Assembly: GCA_031281555.1 (NCBI GenBank)
Contig: JAITFK010000016.1
Location: forward strand, 1-40,016
From: Treponema sp.
GTDB taxonomy: Bacteria; Spirochaetota; Spirochaetia; Treponematales; Breznakiellaceae
DNA: 40,016 nucleotides
Direction of reading: 5' to 3'
The position numbers and the translations under genes were made by a program. This document shows positions 25,522-33,883 of this stretch, piece after piece. The notes under the pieces were generated by a model. That model ran no database searches and was not told the origin of the DNA. It worked only from the letters and a program-made list of their open reading frames with translations. The first letter of the stretch is position 1; the number at the start of each line of letters is the position of its first letter.

Positions 25522-26787
25522 ATGAACAAAACAATAGCGGCCTCTTTAACAGAAGATTACACTCATCCTGTAAGGGATGTTTTATGGGGTCATATCTATA
25601 TGACAGAAAAACAGGCATTATTAACGGAATCCGCCCCTTTTATGAGACTTCACCGTATTTTTCAGCTTGGTCCCGTATATCATGTTTACCCTGGCGCGAC
25701 TCATACCCGCGCAAGCCATTCACTAGGCGTATACCACCTCGGCAAACGTCTTTTACAGAATCTTGCTGAGCGCGGCGGTTCGGAATGGTTAAGTTCGCAA
25801 GGGGTTAAATCCTTCCTTGCAGCCTGCCTTCTTCACGATCTTGGACATTTCCCGTATACTCACTCCCTAAAAGAACTGCACCTTATTCCCCATGAATCCC
25901 TTACAGCCTCTATAATCATGGAAGAACCAGTAAAAAGCCTTGTAGGAGCCACAGGAGCCGATCCATGGCTTTGCGCGGCTATAATTGACAAGGAAATGGA
26001 GGGAACAGCGGACGAGTTGTTATTCTACCGCAAACTCCTCTCAGGCGCGCTTGATCCCGATAAACTGGATTACCTGAATAGGGACGCGCGGTATTGCGGG
26101 GTTCCGTATGGCGCTCAGGATGTTGATTTTATCATGTCAAGGCTTTACCCCAGCAAGGAAAGGGGCGTTGATATAGATTCCCGCCTTATTCCTAATGTTG
26201 AGTCTGTCCTTTTTTCCAAATATCTGATGTACAGAACGGTATATTGGCACCGCCATGTACGCGCTGCAACAGCTATGGTAAAAAAAGCACTGATAAAAGG
26301 ACTTGAATCAGGTAAAATCAACGGAGAAGAACTGTACAATCTTGACGATACAAGCCTTTTCGCTCTTCTTGAGAAAAAAACAGGCGATTCTCTTGTCGAA
26401 TCTGTCTTTAAAGGGCGAATTTTTACCACAGCAGCGGAAATTCCCCATGAAAAAATTAGTCTTTCCGATATTACTAATATTAATAACCGTGCCCTGCTTG
26501 AACGGCAGATTGCCGCAGAATTCAGCAAGGAAGGGCTTAAACTAACGGAAGACGAAGTAATTCTGGACATACCGGAACCGGTATCATTTGAAACCGGCCT
26601 TTATGTAACTGATGAAAAACGTGATTTTAATGAAAGCTCCAGCGCTTTCAGGACAGAAACGGTAAATGCATTTATAAAAACACTGTACACTGTCAGAATA
26701 TTTATTAATCAAAAAAACAAAGATATTTTAAAGACATTTCCGCATATTTATAGTATACTATATAAGGTATTAGGCAGGGAGGCTTAA
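25522..26787 (+). CDS. HD-domain phosphohydrolase (dNTPase/YdhJ-like)
   Basis: The product is 421 residues. The HD metal site is formed by His66 (HTRASHSLG), His105-Asp106 (LLHDLGHFPYTHS) and a later Asp in LDPDKLDYLNRDA. These surround the pattern seen in SAMHD1/dGTPase-like HD proteins, in which the enzyme removes triphosphate or phosphates from nucleotides. The exact substrate is not readable. The first part (residues 18-60) has LWGHIYMTEKQALL and RLHRIFQLG, typical of this subgroup. The ComFB-fusion gene starts 4 bases after the stop, with AGGGAGG inside the end of this gene, so the two are co-transcribed. Confidence 0.85.
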   Translation: MNKTIAASLTEDYTHPVRDVLWGHIYMTEKQALLTESAPFMRLHRIFQLGPVYHVYPGATHTRASHSLGVYHLGKRLLQNLAERGGSEWLSSQGVKSFLAACLLHDLGHFPYTHSLKELHLIPHESLTASIIMEEPVKSLVGATGADPWLCAAIIDKEMEGTADELLFYRKLLSGALDPDKLDYLNRDARYCGVPYGAQDVDFIMSRLYPSKERGVDIDSRLIPNVESVLFSKYLMYRTVYWHRHVRAATAMVKKALIKGLESGKINGEELYNLDDTSLFALLEKKTGDSLVESVFKGRIFTTAAEIPHEKISLSDITNINNRALLERQIAAEFSKEGLKLTEDEVILDIPEPVSFETGLYVTDEKRDFNESSSAFRTETVNAFIKTLYTVRIFINQKNKDILKTFPHIYSILYKVLGREA

Positions 26788-26790
26788 ATT

Positions 26791-27522
26791 ATGGATATTC
26801 ACAATACAAACGAAGACTTGGTATTTAACGCTGTTCAAAAAATATTTGATGAAATACAGAGCGGCGGTAATCCGGAAAAATTTTGTCTATGCTATCAATG
26901 CCGTATAGACACAATATGTTTTGTGCTTAACCGTGTAGAACCACATTACATAGTATCGAATCGGGGTTTTACGCGGATTGATCCAAATAGTATAAAAAGT
27001 CAGCAAATGGAAGTGGATATAACCTCTTTGATTTACAAAGGTATACGGCTGGTTAATCATAATATGAGGCCGACCGCTCCTCATGACGGAAGCGCCGAAC
27101 ATCACAGTAAAATTCATCATCCGTTATTTGATATCCCGACCATTTCGGGAAGGATATTCAACGGTATAAGTTTTGAACCGCTTGTCGGAATTGATGTCTG
27201 GCTTTACTGCGAAGGCGAACTTGTAAAAATGAGGAACAGCAACTGGCAAAATCCATACACTATGGTTTCAAGCACCGCCGGCGCTTACAGTTTTTGGCCT
27301 GCTCCGGTACCTGGTGATATTCCGGATATTTCCAAAGACTTTAGTTTTTCAATAAAAGTAAATTCACCGGATTATGAACCTCTTAATCATTTTTTTAATG
27401 TTTCATCTATTTGTAAATTTCACACCCCGAATTCATACGCTTTGAATCGTACATTAAAATTACCGGATCTTTATATTTTCCCGCCGGGCAGCGAAGACGA
27501 AGAAGAAGAACCGCTCTTATAA
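26791..27522 (+). CDS. ComFB-domain protein fused to a carboxypeptidase-regulatory-like domain
   Basis: The product is 243 residues. Residues 5-70 match the ComFB pattern: NTNEDLVFNAVQKIFDEI, the zinc-binding FCLCYQCRID (Cys32, Cys34, Cys37), then FVLNRVEPHYIVSNRGF. ComFB proteins have recently been described as cyclic dinucleotide receptors. Residues about 118-220 resemble a carboxypeptidase-regulatory/peptidase-associated beta sandwich (ISGRIFNGISFEPLVGIDVWLY, then STAGAYSFWP), and the tail is Glu-rich. There is no signal peptide, although the beta domain is normally extracytoplasmic. The start is supported by AGGGAGG about 9 bases upstream. The ComFB call is good; the second domain is less sure. 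Confidence 0.75.
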   Translation: MDIHNTNEDLVFNAVQKIFDEIQSGGNPEKFCLCYQCRIDTICFVLNRVEPHYIVSNRGFTRIDPNSIKSQQMEVDITSLIYKGIRLVNHNMRPTAPHDGSAEHHSKIHHPLFDIPTISGRIFNGISFEPLVGIDVWLYCEGELVKMRNSNWQNPYTMVSSTAGAYSFWPAPVPGDIPDISKDFSFSIKVNSPDYEPLNHFFNVSSICKFHTPNSYALNRTLKLPDLYIFPPGSEDEEEEPLL

Positions 27523-27540
27523 ATGGAAAGTATTTATCGC

Positions 27541-27570
27541 TTGACACTTGAGGCGATATTATAGTAATTT
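27541..27570 (+). promoter_or_regulatory. Candidate promoter for the zinc-ribbon/rpsT/hup genes
   Basis: A consensus TTGACA (27541-27546) is followed, after 18 bases, by TAATTT (27565-27570), within the AT-rich run TATTATAGTAATTT. The exact -10 box is uncertain. The rest of the gap between the ComFB gene and 27629 holds no other clear signal. Confidence 0.45.
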
Positions 27571-27628
27571 ATTTTCACAGTTAAGAAACTTCGGTTTTTT
27601 TAACAGCGTACATTTTTAGGAGATTACA

Positions 27629-27799
27629 ATGGGCCAGGTAAGTAAAAACAGCCGTACTGCCGCCGCAACCCAGAAATTCATGTGTTCCTGCGGTGGTGAA
27701 ATTAAAATGAAAACTCTCTTTGAAGGCGGCAAGGTAAAAAACATCGCGGAATGCGGAAAATGCAAACGGACAGAACGACGTCCGTCTGACTTCAAGTAG
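27629..27799 (+). CDS. Small zinc-ribbon protein, 56 residues
   Basis: The reading frame starts at ATG 27629 with AGGAG 6 to 10 bases upstream and ends at TAG 27799. The product is 56 residues, basic, with paired cysteines CSC (19 and 21) and CGKC (42 and 45), which make a zinc-ribbon or knuckle. The head MGQVSKNSRTAA and the tail KRTERRPSDFK are lysine/arginine rich. It is followed by rpsT after 10 bp and clearly belongs to that operon. I do not recognise a named family. The company of ribosomal genes suggests an RNA- or ribosome-associated role (inference). Confidence 0.8.
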   Translation: MGQVSKNSRTAAATQKFMCSCGGEIKMKTLFEGGKVKNIAECGKCKRTERRPSDFK

Positions 27800-27809
27800 G
27801 AGGGTTCCT

Positions 27810-28082
27810 TTGGTTAAGAAAAGCAGTTCAGCGGAAAAACGGCATCGTAAAAGCGAGGAACGCCGTCTGCGCAATAAATCCGCAAAGAGCGCGGTAAAAT
27901 CAAGCGTAAAAAAATTTGTTTCCCTTGCGCAGAAAAAAGACCCAGAAACCGAAGCGGCATTAAAAGAAATGATAAAGAAAATAGATACCGCCGCGGGAAA
28001 AGGTATAATACCCAAAAATGCCGCAGCCCGCAAAAAGTCAAGGATGCAGCGATATTTTAACGTGATGAAAGCTGCGCAATAA
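27810..28082 (+). CDS. rpsT: 30S ribosomal protein S20
   Basis: The product is 90 residues, very basic, with the S20 pattern SSAEKRHRKSEERRLRNKSAKSAVKS and a tail KGIIPKNAAARKKSRMQRYF. It binds 16S rRNA early in 30S assembly. The start is TTG 27810, with the strong Shine-Dalgarno sequence AGGAGGG (27798-27804) 5 bases upstream, overlapping the end of the zinc-ribbon gene. E. coli rpsT also starts with UUG, where the weak start is part of autogenous control. It is followed by hup after 14 bp. Confidence 0.93.
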   Translation: MVKKSSSAEKRHRKSEERRLRNKSAKSAVKSSVKKFVSLAQKKDPETEAALKEMIKKIDTAAGKGIIPKNAAARKKSRMQRYFNVMKAAQ

Positions 28083-28096
28083 CTTTTACTAAAAGC

Positions 28097-28405
28097 ATGC
28101 CGGCGGGAAAATTCACAAAAGCAGATATCATAGACGCAATTTATGAAAAGACAGGGTTGAGCCGGACTGAAATCCGCAGTTCTATTGATCTTTTTTTTGA
28201 TGAAATGAAGGACGCTTTAATACGTCGACAGGTAATAGAGCTGCGCGGTTTCGGGACATTTGAAGTGAAGGTAAGAAAAGCCCGACAACGCGCCCGCAAT
28301 CCCAGAACAGGCGAAAAAATTACAATCCGTTCCCACGGCGCGGTTACTTTCCGTTCAGGACGTGAGTTGAAACAGGCGGTGTGGAATATAGGCGACGATA
28401 AATAA
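28097..28405 (+). CDS. hup: HU family DNA-binding protein
   Basis: The product is 102 residues. The HU/IHF fold is clear: FTKADIIDAIYEKTGLS, the dimer helix, LRGFGTFEVKVRKARQRARNPRTGEKI (the DNA-binding arm with the RNPxTG motif), and VTFRSGRELKQAV. It bends and compacts DNA. The N-terminal MPAGK and the C-terminal WNIGDDK make it slightly longer than the usual 90-94 residues. It lies in the rpsT operon. No strong Shine-Dalgarno sequence precedes the ATG. Confidence 0.93.
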   Translation: MPAGKFTKADIIDAIYEKTGLSRTEIRSSIDLFFDEMKDALIRRQVIELRGFGTFEVKVRKARQRARNPRTGEKITIRSHGAVTFRSGRELKQAVWNIGDDK

Positions 28406-28465
28406 AACCGGATCAATAATCGCGTAATAACAGTAAAATAAGAAAAACAGGAGCATAAACAGCCG

Positions 28466-30130
28466 ATGACAGAAAGTCATCATTATATTAAATCAATACT
28501 AATTCAACTTGGACTTGTAATAACAGCCTCTCTTTTTTTCTCCCTCTCCTTTCCAAATCTATTGTTTCAAAACGGTATTCCTTTTTTAGCGTGGTTTTCC
28601 TATATCCCGATTCTTTTGTTGATTAGTAAAAATGATCTTCTGCCTTGTATAGGCTGGGGCGCAATTTACGGAGTTTTTACATACGCGATCTTTAATTACT
28701 GGCTTTGGACTTTTCATCCTGCAGCAGGAATAATTGTATATTGTATTTATCTCGGTTACATGGCGGTAGTTTTTCTGTTCCTAAAACTTGCCTGTTTTCT
28801 TTATCCGAAAAAAGCGTATCTTGTCCAATGGGTTATATGGCTTGCTTATGAATATTTAAAAACAAAAGGTTTCGTCGGGTATCCTTACGGGATAACAGGC
28901 TACACCCAATGGCGCGTAATACCTCTAATTCAAATTGCTTCCGTATTCGGTGTTTGGGGTGTTTCCGCCATTGTCAGTTTTCCTTCTTTCTGGCTCGCGG
29001 CGGCGTTAAAGGAACATAATGGCAGCATATTTGCGGGAAATGTCATCTCAACACTGACAGGATTTTTCCGCAGGGAAAAATTATCCGCCGTCATTTGGGC
29101 TATTGCTCTTATTGCGGCTTTAACCTTCGGCATTACGCAAAATAAAGATTTTTCAGACGCTCCGCAGGCGAAGATTGCCCTTGTGCAGCACAATACAGAT
29201 CCATGGAAAGCGGTTAACTTTATAGCTTTATGGCAAAAACTTGAAACATACCGTCAAAATCTTTCTATTTTAAAACGACTCTCCGATGAAGCCGTCGCTT
29301 CACAGCCAAAACCTGATCTGATTGTATGGCCTGAAACTGCTTTTATTCAAAGTATATACTGGCATTCAACCTACCGTATTGATCAGGATTCATGGCTTAT
29401 TGTAAAAGAACTTCTGGAGTATCTTTCAACAAAGGATATTCCTTTTCTGATCGGAAACGATGACGCACGTATGGATAAAACAAAAAACCCTGATGAACTG
29501 GAAAACCACCGTGTCGATTACAACGCGACTCTCTTGTTTGAAAACGGAAAAATAACCAAAACTTATCGGAAACTGCATCTTGTTCCGTTTACGGAACATT
29601 TTCCGTACAGAAAGCAGCTTCCTTTTTTTTATGACGCTTTGGTAAAAGCGGATACGCATTTTTGGGAAAAAGGTGAAGAAGAAACTGTATTCAGCGCGGC
29701 AGGATTTAATTTTTCATCTCCGATTTGTTTTGAAGATACTTTCGGCTACCTTTCCCGTAATTTTGTCCTTAAGGGCGCGGATGTTTTAGTTAACCTTACA
29801 AACGACGCATGGGCAAAAAGTCTGCCGTCTCAAAAACAGCACCTTACCATGGCGGTTTTCCGCGCTATTGAAAATCACCGCTCAATGGTTCGCTCCACAG
29901 TTTCAGGTCAAACATGCGCGATTGACCCCGCAGGCAGAGTGATCACGGAAGCGCAGCCTTTCAAAGAAACATGGCTTGCTGTTTCAGTCCCTTTGGTGAA
30001 AAAAATTACAATTTATACAAAATACGGCGATTTTCCGGCAATTATCTTTTTATTTACGGCAGTTATATTATTGCTTTCCCCAATCGCATATTATACAATT
30101 AGGAAATTAAAGAGGGGATACGGGAAATGA
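28466..30130 (+). CDS. lnt: Apolipoprotein N-acyltransferase
   Basis: The product is 554 residues. The N-terminal 225 residues hold about seven membrane helices, and the periplasmic nitrilase-like domain has the full catalytic triad: Glu290 (VWPETAF), Lys369 (TYRKLHLVPFTE) and Cys421 (SPICFEDTF). A final helix anchors the C-terminus. It adds the third acyl chain to lipoproteins, which fits a lipoprotein-rich double-membraned organism. An AGGAG sequence lies about 12 bases upstream. The stop overlaps the start of the response regulator gene as ATGA (30127-30130). Confidence 0.93.
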   Translation: MTESHHYIKSILIQLGLVITASLFFSLSFPNLLFQNGIPFLAWFSYIPILLLISKNDLLPCIGWGAIYGVFTYAIFNYWLWTFHPAAGIIVYCIYLGYMAVVFLFLKLACFLYPKKAYLVQWVIWLAYEYLKTKGFVGYPYGITGYTQWRVIPLIQIASVFGVWGVSAIVSFPSFWLAAALKEHNGSIFAGNVISTLTGFFRREKLSAVIWAIALIAALTFGITQNKDFSDAPQAKIALVQHNTDPWKAVNFIALWQKLETYRQNLSILKRLSDEAVASQPKPDLIVWPETAFIQSIYWHSTYRIDQDSWLIVKELLEYLSTKDIPFLIGNDDARMDKTKNPDELENHRVDYNATLLFENGKITKTYRKLHLVPFTEHFPYRKQLPFFYDALVKADTHFWEKGEEETVFSAAGFNFSSPICFEDTFGYLSRNFVLKGADVLVNLTNDAWAKSLPSQKQHLTMAVFRAIENHRSMVRSTVSGQTCAIDPAGRVITEAQPFKETWLAVSVPLVKKITIYTKYGDFPAIIFLFTAVILLLSPIAYYTIRKLKRGYGK

Positions 30131-30858
30131 ACAGTCAAAAAAAGATACTTATAGCAGATGACGAGCATGTTAATCTTGAAGCGTTTGAACTTATGCTGTC
30201 CAAACTCGGCTTTGTGGTGGAAAAAAGCGATAACGGCGCTGATGTTATAGAAAAAGTTAAAAAATTTCATCCCAATTTAATAATTCTTGACAATATCATG
30301 CCAGGTATGACAGGCCGTGAAATAACAAAAACCCTTAAAAATGATCCGAATTATAAAAATATCTCCATAATAATACTGTCAGCTCTGGATGATGTAAAAG
30401 AAAAGGTCGCTTGTTTTGAAGCGGGTGCAGACGATTATATAACAAAACCGTATAACTTTACGGAAGTGCTTGCCCGAATTAACGCAGTACTGCGTAACCG
30501 TACACTTTTTGACCAAATAGCGGTAAGGGAAATACGGCTGCTGCTTGCCGAGGAATTAAACAGGGATTTAAAGGAAAATCTTTCCGCTTTTGCCGGAAGC
30601 ATTGACGAACTTGACAAAGCAATTGACATAATCCAGAAAAACGCCGAAATAAAAAATGAAAATGCAGGCAACCAAAAACTTGACGATCTTGTAAAATCGG
30701 TAATAGAAAAACTGGTATCCGTACGCAAGCATATTGCGGCCCTTGACGCAAGGATTGAAAAAACAACAAATGAATGGAATAATCATAAAAAAGATGAAAT
30801 AGGGCTTTCAGTACTTGAAAGCCAGATACGAAAATTCCTGCATCAGGAGCAGGAATAA
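30127..30858 (+). CDS. Response regulator with C-terminal helical domain
   Basis: The product is 243 residues. The receiver domain (1-125) has the acidic pair Asp11-Asp12, the phosphorylation site Asp55 (LIILDNIMPG), Ser85 and Lys107 (DDYITKPYN), all intact. Residues 130-243 are predicted to be helical and coiled-coil, with no DNA-binding or enzymatic motif, so it probably works by protein contact. No histidine kinase is nearby. The start overlaps the end of lnt (ATGA). The bactofilin gene follows after 17 bp, which may hint at a role in cell shape or polarity (inference). Confidence 0.88.
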   Translation: MNSQKKILIADDEHVNLEAFELMLSKLGFVVEKSDNGADVIEKVKKFHPNLIILDNIMPGMTGREITKTLKNDPNYKNISIIILSALDDVKEKVACFEAGADDYITKPYNFTEVLARINAVLRNRTLFDQIAVREIRLLLAEELNRDLKENLSAFAGSIDELDKAIDIIQKNAEIKNENAGNQKLDDLVKSVIEKLVSVRKHIAALDARIEKTTNEWNNHKKDEIGLSVLESQIRKFLHQEQE

Positions 30859-30875
30859 ACAAGGTTGCAGCAAAA

Positions 30876-31295
30876 ATGCCCAAACGGGAAGGGAAAAAAA
30901 ATAATATAGTTATTCTTGGAAAAACCACAAGTTTTACAGGAATTTTAAAATTTGAGACAACAGTAAAAATTCAGGGAAACTTCCGCGGAACAATCGAAGC
31001 GGCGGGCGACCTAATTATTGACAAAGACGCTATTGTAGATGCTGATCATATAACGGTAAGTTCCCTTACCGTTTACGGAAACGTATCAGGAACAGTACAG
31101 GCGCATGACAAGATAGATATGATGAGCGGCGCAAAAGTACACGGCGATGTAACGGCGGCAAAATTACGCATCGCGGACGGAGTGCTTTTTGAAGGTAAAT
31201 GCAAAATGACAAATGTAGATAAGGATGTGGAAATTTTTCACCGTCCCGTAGAAGAAATAAAGGCAGAGTTACAGCGAGCCAATGGAAGAGTGTAA
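30876..31295 (+). CDS. Bactofilin family protein
   Basis: The product is 139 residues. The beta-helical bactofilin core spans about 15-115, with the repeating pattern FRGTIEAAGDLIIDKDAIVDA, VSSLTVYGNVSGTVQA and SGAKVHGDVTAAKLRIADG. The short termini are charged. Bactofilins assemble into filaments that organise cell-wall synthesis, shape or chromosome segregation, and in spirochaetes they are expected to influence helical shape or flagellar placement. The end overlaps the start of the cinA-like gene by 14 bp. No M23 peptidase, a frequent bactofilin partner, is adjacent. Confidence 0.92.
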   Translation: MPKREGKKNNIVILGKTTSFTGILKFETTVKIQGNFRGTIEAAGDLIIDKDAIVDADHITVSSLTVYGNVSGTVQAHDKIDMMSGAKVHGDVTAAKLRIADGVLFEGKCKMTNVDKDVEIFHRPVEEIKAELQRANGRV

Positions 31296-31818
31296 GATAG
31301 AGTTAAAAGACTGCAAAACATTCGCGGATTTGAAAAGCCATGCCGAAAAAACGGCGGAAATACTTGTACATGAATTAAAAAAACGTTCGCTTACACTTGC
31401 GTTATCCGAATCATGTACAGCAGGACTCGTATCCTCTTTCATCGCCGGAGTACCAGGAGCTTCCGCTGTTTTATGGGGTTCTTTTGTATGCTACACGCCT
31501 GAAGCAAAAGCTTCTATGCTGGATATCAACATGGCTTTTATTTCAACGTACGGAGCAGTGAGCAGGGAAACAGCCTCTTCTATGGCGCTTGGCGCACTGC
31601 AAAAAAGCGGCTCAAATTTAGCCGCCGCTGTTACAGGGCTTGCGGGACCTGACGGGGACGGCAGCAATGTACCGGTTGGAACTGTCTGGATTGCTGCTGC
31701 TCATAAAGGAGGAACATTAAAAATAAACGAACATCATTTTACAGATTGCAGAGAGGCTGTCCGCATCCGCTCAGCTATCGCGGTACTTGAAATTATTTTA
31801 AGTATTTTACCCGGTTGA
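31282..31818 (+). CDS. pncC: CinA C-terminal domain protein (nicotinamide-nucleotide amidase)
   Basis: The product is 178 residues, the single PncC/CinA-C domain without the N-terminal molybdopterin-like half. Diagnostic motifs are LALSESCTAGLVSSFIAGVPGAS, the Tyr-containing GSFVCYTPEAKASML, TYGAVSRETASSMA and AVTGLAGPDGDGSNVPVGTVWIA. It deamidates nicotinamide mononucleotide in NAD recycling. It overlaps the bactofilin gene by 14 bp. Its TGA stop (31816-31818) lies inside the -35 box of the rho promoter. Confidence 0.92.
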   Translation: MEECKIELKDCKTFADLKSHAEKTAEILVHELKKRSLTLALSESCTAGLVSSFIAGVPGASAVLWGSFVCYTPEAKASMLDINMAFISTYGAVSRETASSMALGALQKSGSNLAAAVTGLAGPDGDGSNVPVGTVWIAAAHKGGTLKINEHHFTDCREAVRIRSAIAVLEIILSILPG

Positions 31819-31844
31819 CATAAAATAAAAAAATGTATTAGAAT
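31815..31844 (+). promoter_or_regulatory. sigma70-type promoter of rho
   Basis: TTGACA (31815-31820), an 18-base spacer and TAGAAT (31839-31844) form a good promoter. It precedes a leader of about 150 bases before the rho start. The -35 box overlaps the stop codon of the pncC gene. Confidence 0.65.
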
Positions 31845-31962
31845 AGAGGTATCTTTTCAATTACCATGTTTTTAATGAATTAAAGTTTAAATTAAGTTGT
31901 TAAAATCCCGCCGCAAATACGGCGTAAAAATAAATAATAAAAACATCCTGTCTTATCCTGAG

Positions 31963-31980
31963 CGTTTCCGCGACGGAACG
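31963..31980 (+). promoter_or_regulatory. Hairpin in the rho leader close to the ribosome-binding site
   Basis: TTCCG (31966-31970), loop CGA and CGGAA (31974-31978) can form a short stem, extendable with a one-base bulge by GC pairs on each side. It ends about 10 bases before the AGGTGG ribosome-binding site. A further weak stem CGCCG/CGGCG lies at 31909-31924. Regulation of rho through these is speculative. Confidence 0.3.
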
Positions 31981-32001
31981 GCAAATTAATAGGTGGTTAA
32001 A

Positions 32002-33558
32002 ATGGCAGTAGTCAGAAGAGGCAGAAGGCCTGAAAGTAACGGAAACGGAGAAGCTGAAACAAGCGAAGAACAGGAAGATTCGCAAACTTCCGAATCCGAC
32101 AACGGAGAAAAAACAAGCCGGATTGTTGTCCGTACTACGCCGGTAAAAACTCAAGATGCTGAAAGCTCCGATACAAGAAACGGCAGTGAAAATACAGCAT
32201 TACCCGCACTGCCGAAATTACCCTCAATGCCCGATCTTTACGGAAAACCAATACCCCGTCAGGATCAGGACAACTCAAAACCTCGTCTTACAATAAACGA
32301 ACTGATCAGGCTCAACATGAAAGACTTAAGGGAACTTGCTTCCTGCTACAACATCGCGCATGACGATATGGTTTCCCTTAAAAAACAAGAAGTAGTTTTC
32401 GCGATTCTTAAAGCGCATACGGAAAGAGGCGGTATAATTTACGCCTACGGCTCTCTTGAAATCCTGCCTGACAATTACGGTTTTTTACGAAGCCCGCAAA
32501 ATTCATACCTACCCGGTCCCGATGACATTTACATGAGCCCGAGCCAAATCAGGCTCTTCGCGCTTAAAACAGGCGATACCGTTTACGGTCAAATCCGCAG
32601 CCCGAAAGAAGGCGAACGGTTCTTCGCAATGCTGCGAGTGGAAACTGTTAATTACGACGACCCGTCCGTAGCCCAAAACCGCATTCCGTTTGACAACCTT
32701 ACGCCCCTTTATCCAAATCGTAAACTTGACCTTGAAACAACCACAGAAGGCGTAAGCGAAAGAATCATCAATCTTTTCTGTCCAATCGGCAAGGGTCAGC
32801 GCTCTTTGATCGTCGCGCCGCCAAGAACCGGAAAAACAATAATGATGCAAAAAATCGCAAACGCGATTACAAAAAACCACCCGGAAGTTTACCTTATAGT
32901 CCTGCTCATAGACGAGCGCCCGGAAGAAGTAACCGACATGGAACGCACAGTCCGCGCGGAGGTTGTTTCATCAACCTTTGACGAACAAGCTACACGCCAT
33001 GTACAGGTTACGGAAATGGTTCTGGAAAAGGCAAAACGCCTTGTTGAACATAAAAGGGACGTTGTCATATTACTTGACTCAATCACCCGTTTAGCGCGCG
33101 CTTATAATCAGACAGTACCTACATCGGGAAAAATCCTTTCGGGAGGCGTTGATTCTAATGCTCTGCACAAGCCGAAACGTTTCTTCGGCGCGGCCCGCAA
33201 TATTGAAGAAGGCGGCAGCCTTACAATCATCTCAACAGCCCTGGTGGAAACAGGCAGCCGTATGGACGAAGTAATTTTTGAAGAATTCAAAGGCACTGGC
33301 AATATGGAAATCAACCTTGACAGGCGCATTTCCGATCGGCGACTGTTTCCGGCGATTAATATCAAAAAATCCGGCACAAGAAAGGAAGAACTTCTTCTTT
33401 CCGAAGAAGAACTGCAAAAAATCTGGATTTTGCGGAAAGTCATCAACTCAATGGACGATATCGAAATAATCGAATTGCTGGTTGACAAGATGAAGAAAAG
33501 CAAGAATAATGAAGCGTTCCTTAAATCCATGAATACCGGAACCGGAGGCATGGATTAA
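32002..33558 (+). CDS. rho: Transcription termination factor Rho
   Basis: The product is 518 residues from ATG 32002, chosen because AGGTGG (31991-31996) lies 5 bases upstream; the in-frame GTG at 31993 would sit inside that site. An acidic, low-complexity extension of about 90 residues precedes the Rho N-terminal domain ([17 protein letters not shown]). The RNA-binding cold-shock domain follows ([19 protein letters not shown]), then Walker [11 protein letters not shown], Walker [18 protein letters not shown] and the R-loop [21 protein letters not shown]. It is the hexameric helicase that ends transcription. rpmE follows 49 bp later. Confidence 0.96.
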   Translation: MAVVRRGRRPESNGNGEAETSEEQEDSQTSESDNGEKTSRIVVRTTPVKTQDAESSDTRNGSENTALPALPKLPSMPDLYGKPIPRQDQDNSKPRLTINELIRLNMKDLRELASCYNIAHDDMVSLKKQEVVFAILKAHTERGGIIYAYGSLEILPDNYGFLRSPQNSYLPGPDDIYMSPSQIRLFALKTGDTVYGQIRSPKEGERFFAMLRVETVNYDDPSVAQNRIPFDNLTPLYPNRKLDLETTTEGVSERIINLFCPIGKGQRSLIVAPPRTGKTIMMQKIANAITKNHPEVYLIVLLIDERPEEVTDMERTVRAEVVSSTFDEQATRHVQVTEMVLEKAKRLVEHKRDVVILLDSITRLARAYNQTVPTSGKILSGGVDSNALHKPKRFFGAARNIEEGGSLTIISTALVETGSRMDEVIFEEFKGTGNMEINLDRRISDRRLFPAINIKKSGTRKEELLLSEEELQKIWILRKVINSMDDIEIIELLVDKMKKSKNNEAFLKSMNTGTGGMD

Positions 33559-33607
33559 TCCTTAAACCGTTTATAACGGAGTTGGACAGAAATACGGAGG
33601 ATTAAAA

Positions 33608-33811
33608 ATGAAAGCTGGAATTCATCCCAAATATGAAATGACAAAGATAACCTGCGTCTGCGGGAATGTAATAGAAACCCGTTCTACAGTAAAGGATATA
33701 AAGGTAGAAATTTGTTCTGCCTGCCACCCTTTCTTCACAGGCAAACAAAAACTCGTAGACACAGCCGGACGCATCGAAAGGTTCAGGAAGAAATACAACA
33801 TTAAGGAATAG
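33608..33811 (+). CDS. rpmE: 50S ribosomal protein L31, zinc-binding form
   Basis: The product is 67 residues. [20 protein letters not shown] and [24 protein letters not shown] are diagnostic for L31, with the zinc ligands CxC (16 and 18) and CxxC (36 and 39), so it is the C+ form. GGAGG lies 7 bases before the ATG. The gene ends the long rightward operon region, and palindromes follow 2 bases after the stop. Confidence 0.96.
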   Translation: MKAGIHPKYEMTKITCVCGNVIETRSTVKDIKVEICSACHPFFTGKQKLVDTAGRIERFRKKYNIKE

Positions 33812-33812
33812 A

Positions 33813-33860
33813 CTTGTGAAACAACCTGAACCTTCGCTTCGCAGTTGGTTGTTTCACAAG
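33813..33860. repeat. Long inverted repeat just after rpmE
   Basis: CTTGTGAAACAACC (33813-33826) and GGTTGTTTCACAAG (33847-33860) are perfect 14-bp inverted copies separated by 20 bases. The stem begins 2 bases after the rpmE stop. No good U-run follows on either strand, so it may be an mRNA-stabilising or repeat-type hairpin rather than a plain intrinsic terminator. Confidence 0.6.
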
Positions 33861-33883
33861 CCTTGCATTTTCTCGAATTAGCG

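Noticed and set aside
31864-31881. Possible leader peptide (ATG TTT TTA ATG AAT TAA) before rho
   Set aside because: Only five codons, no ribosome-binding site and no regulatory codon pattern.
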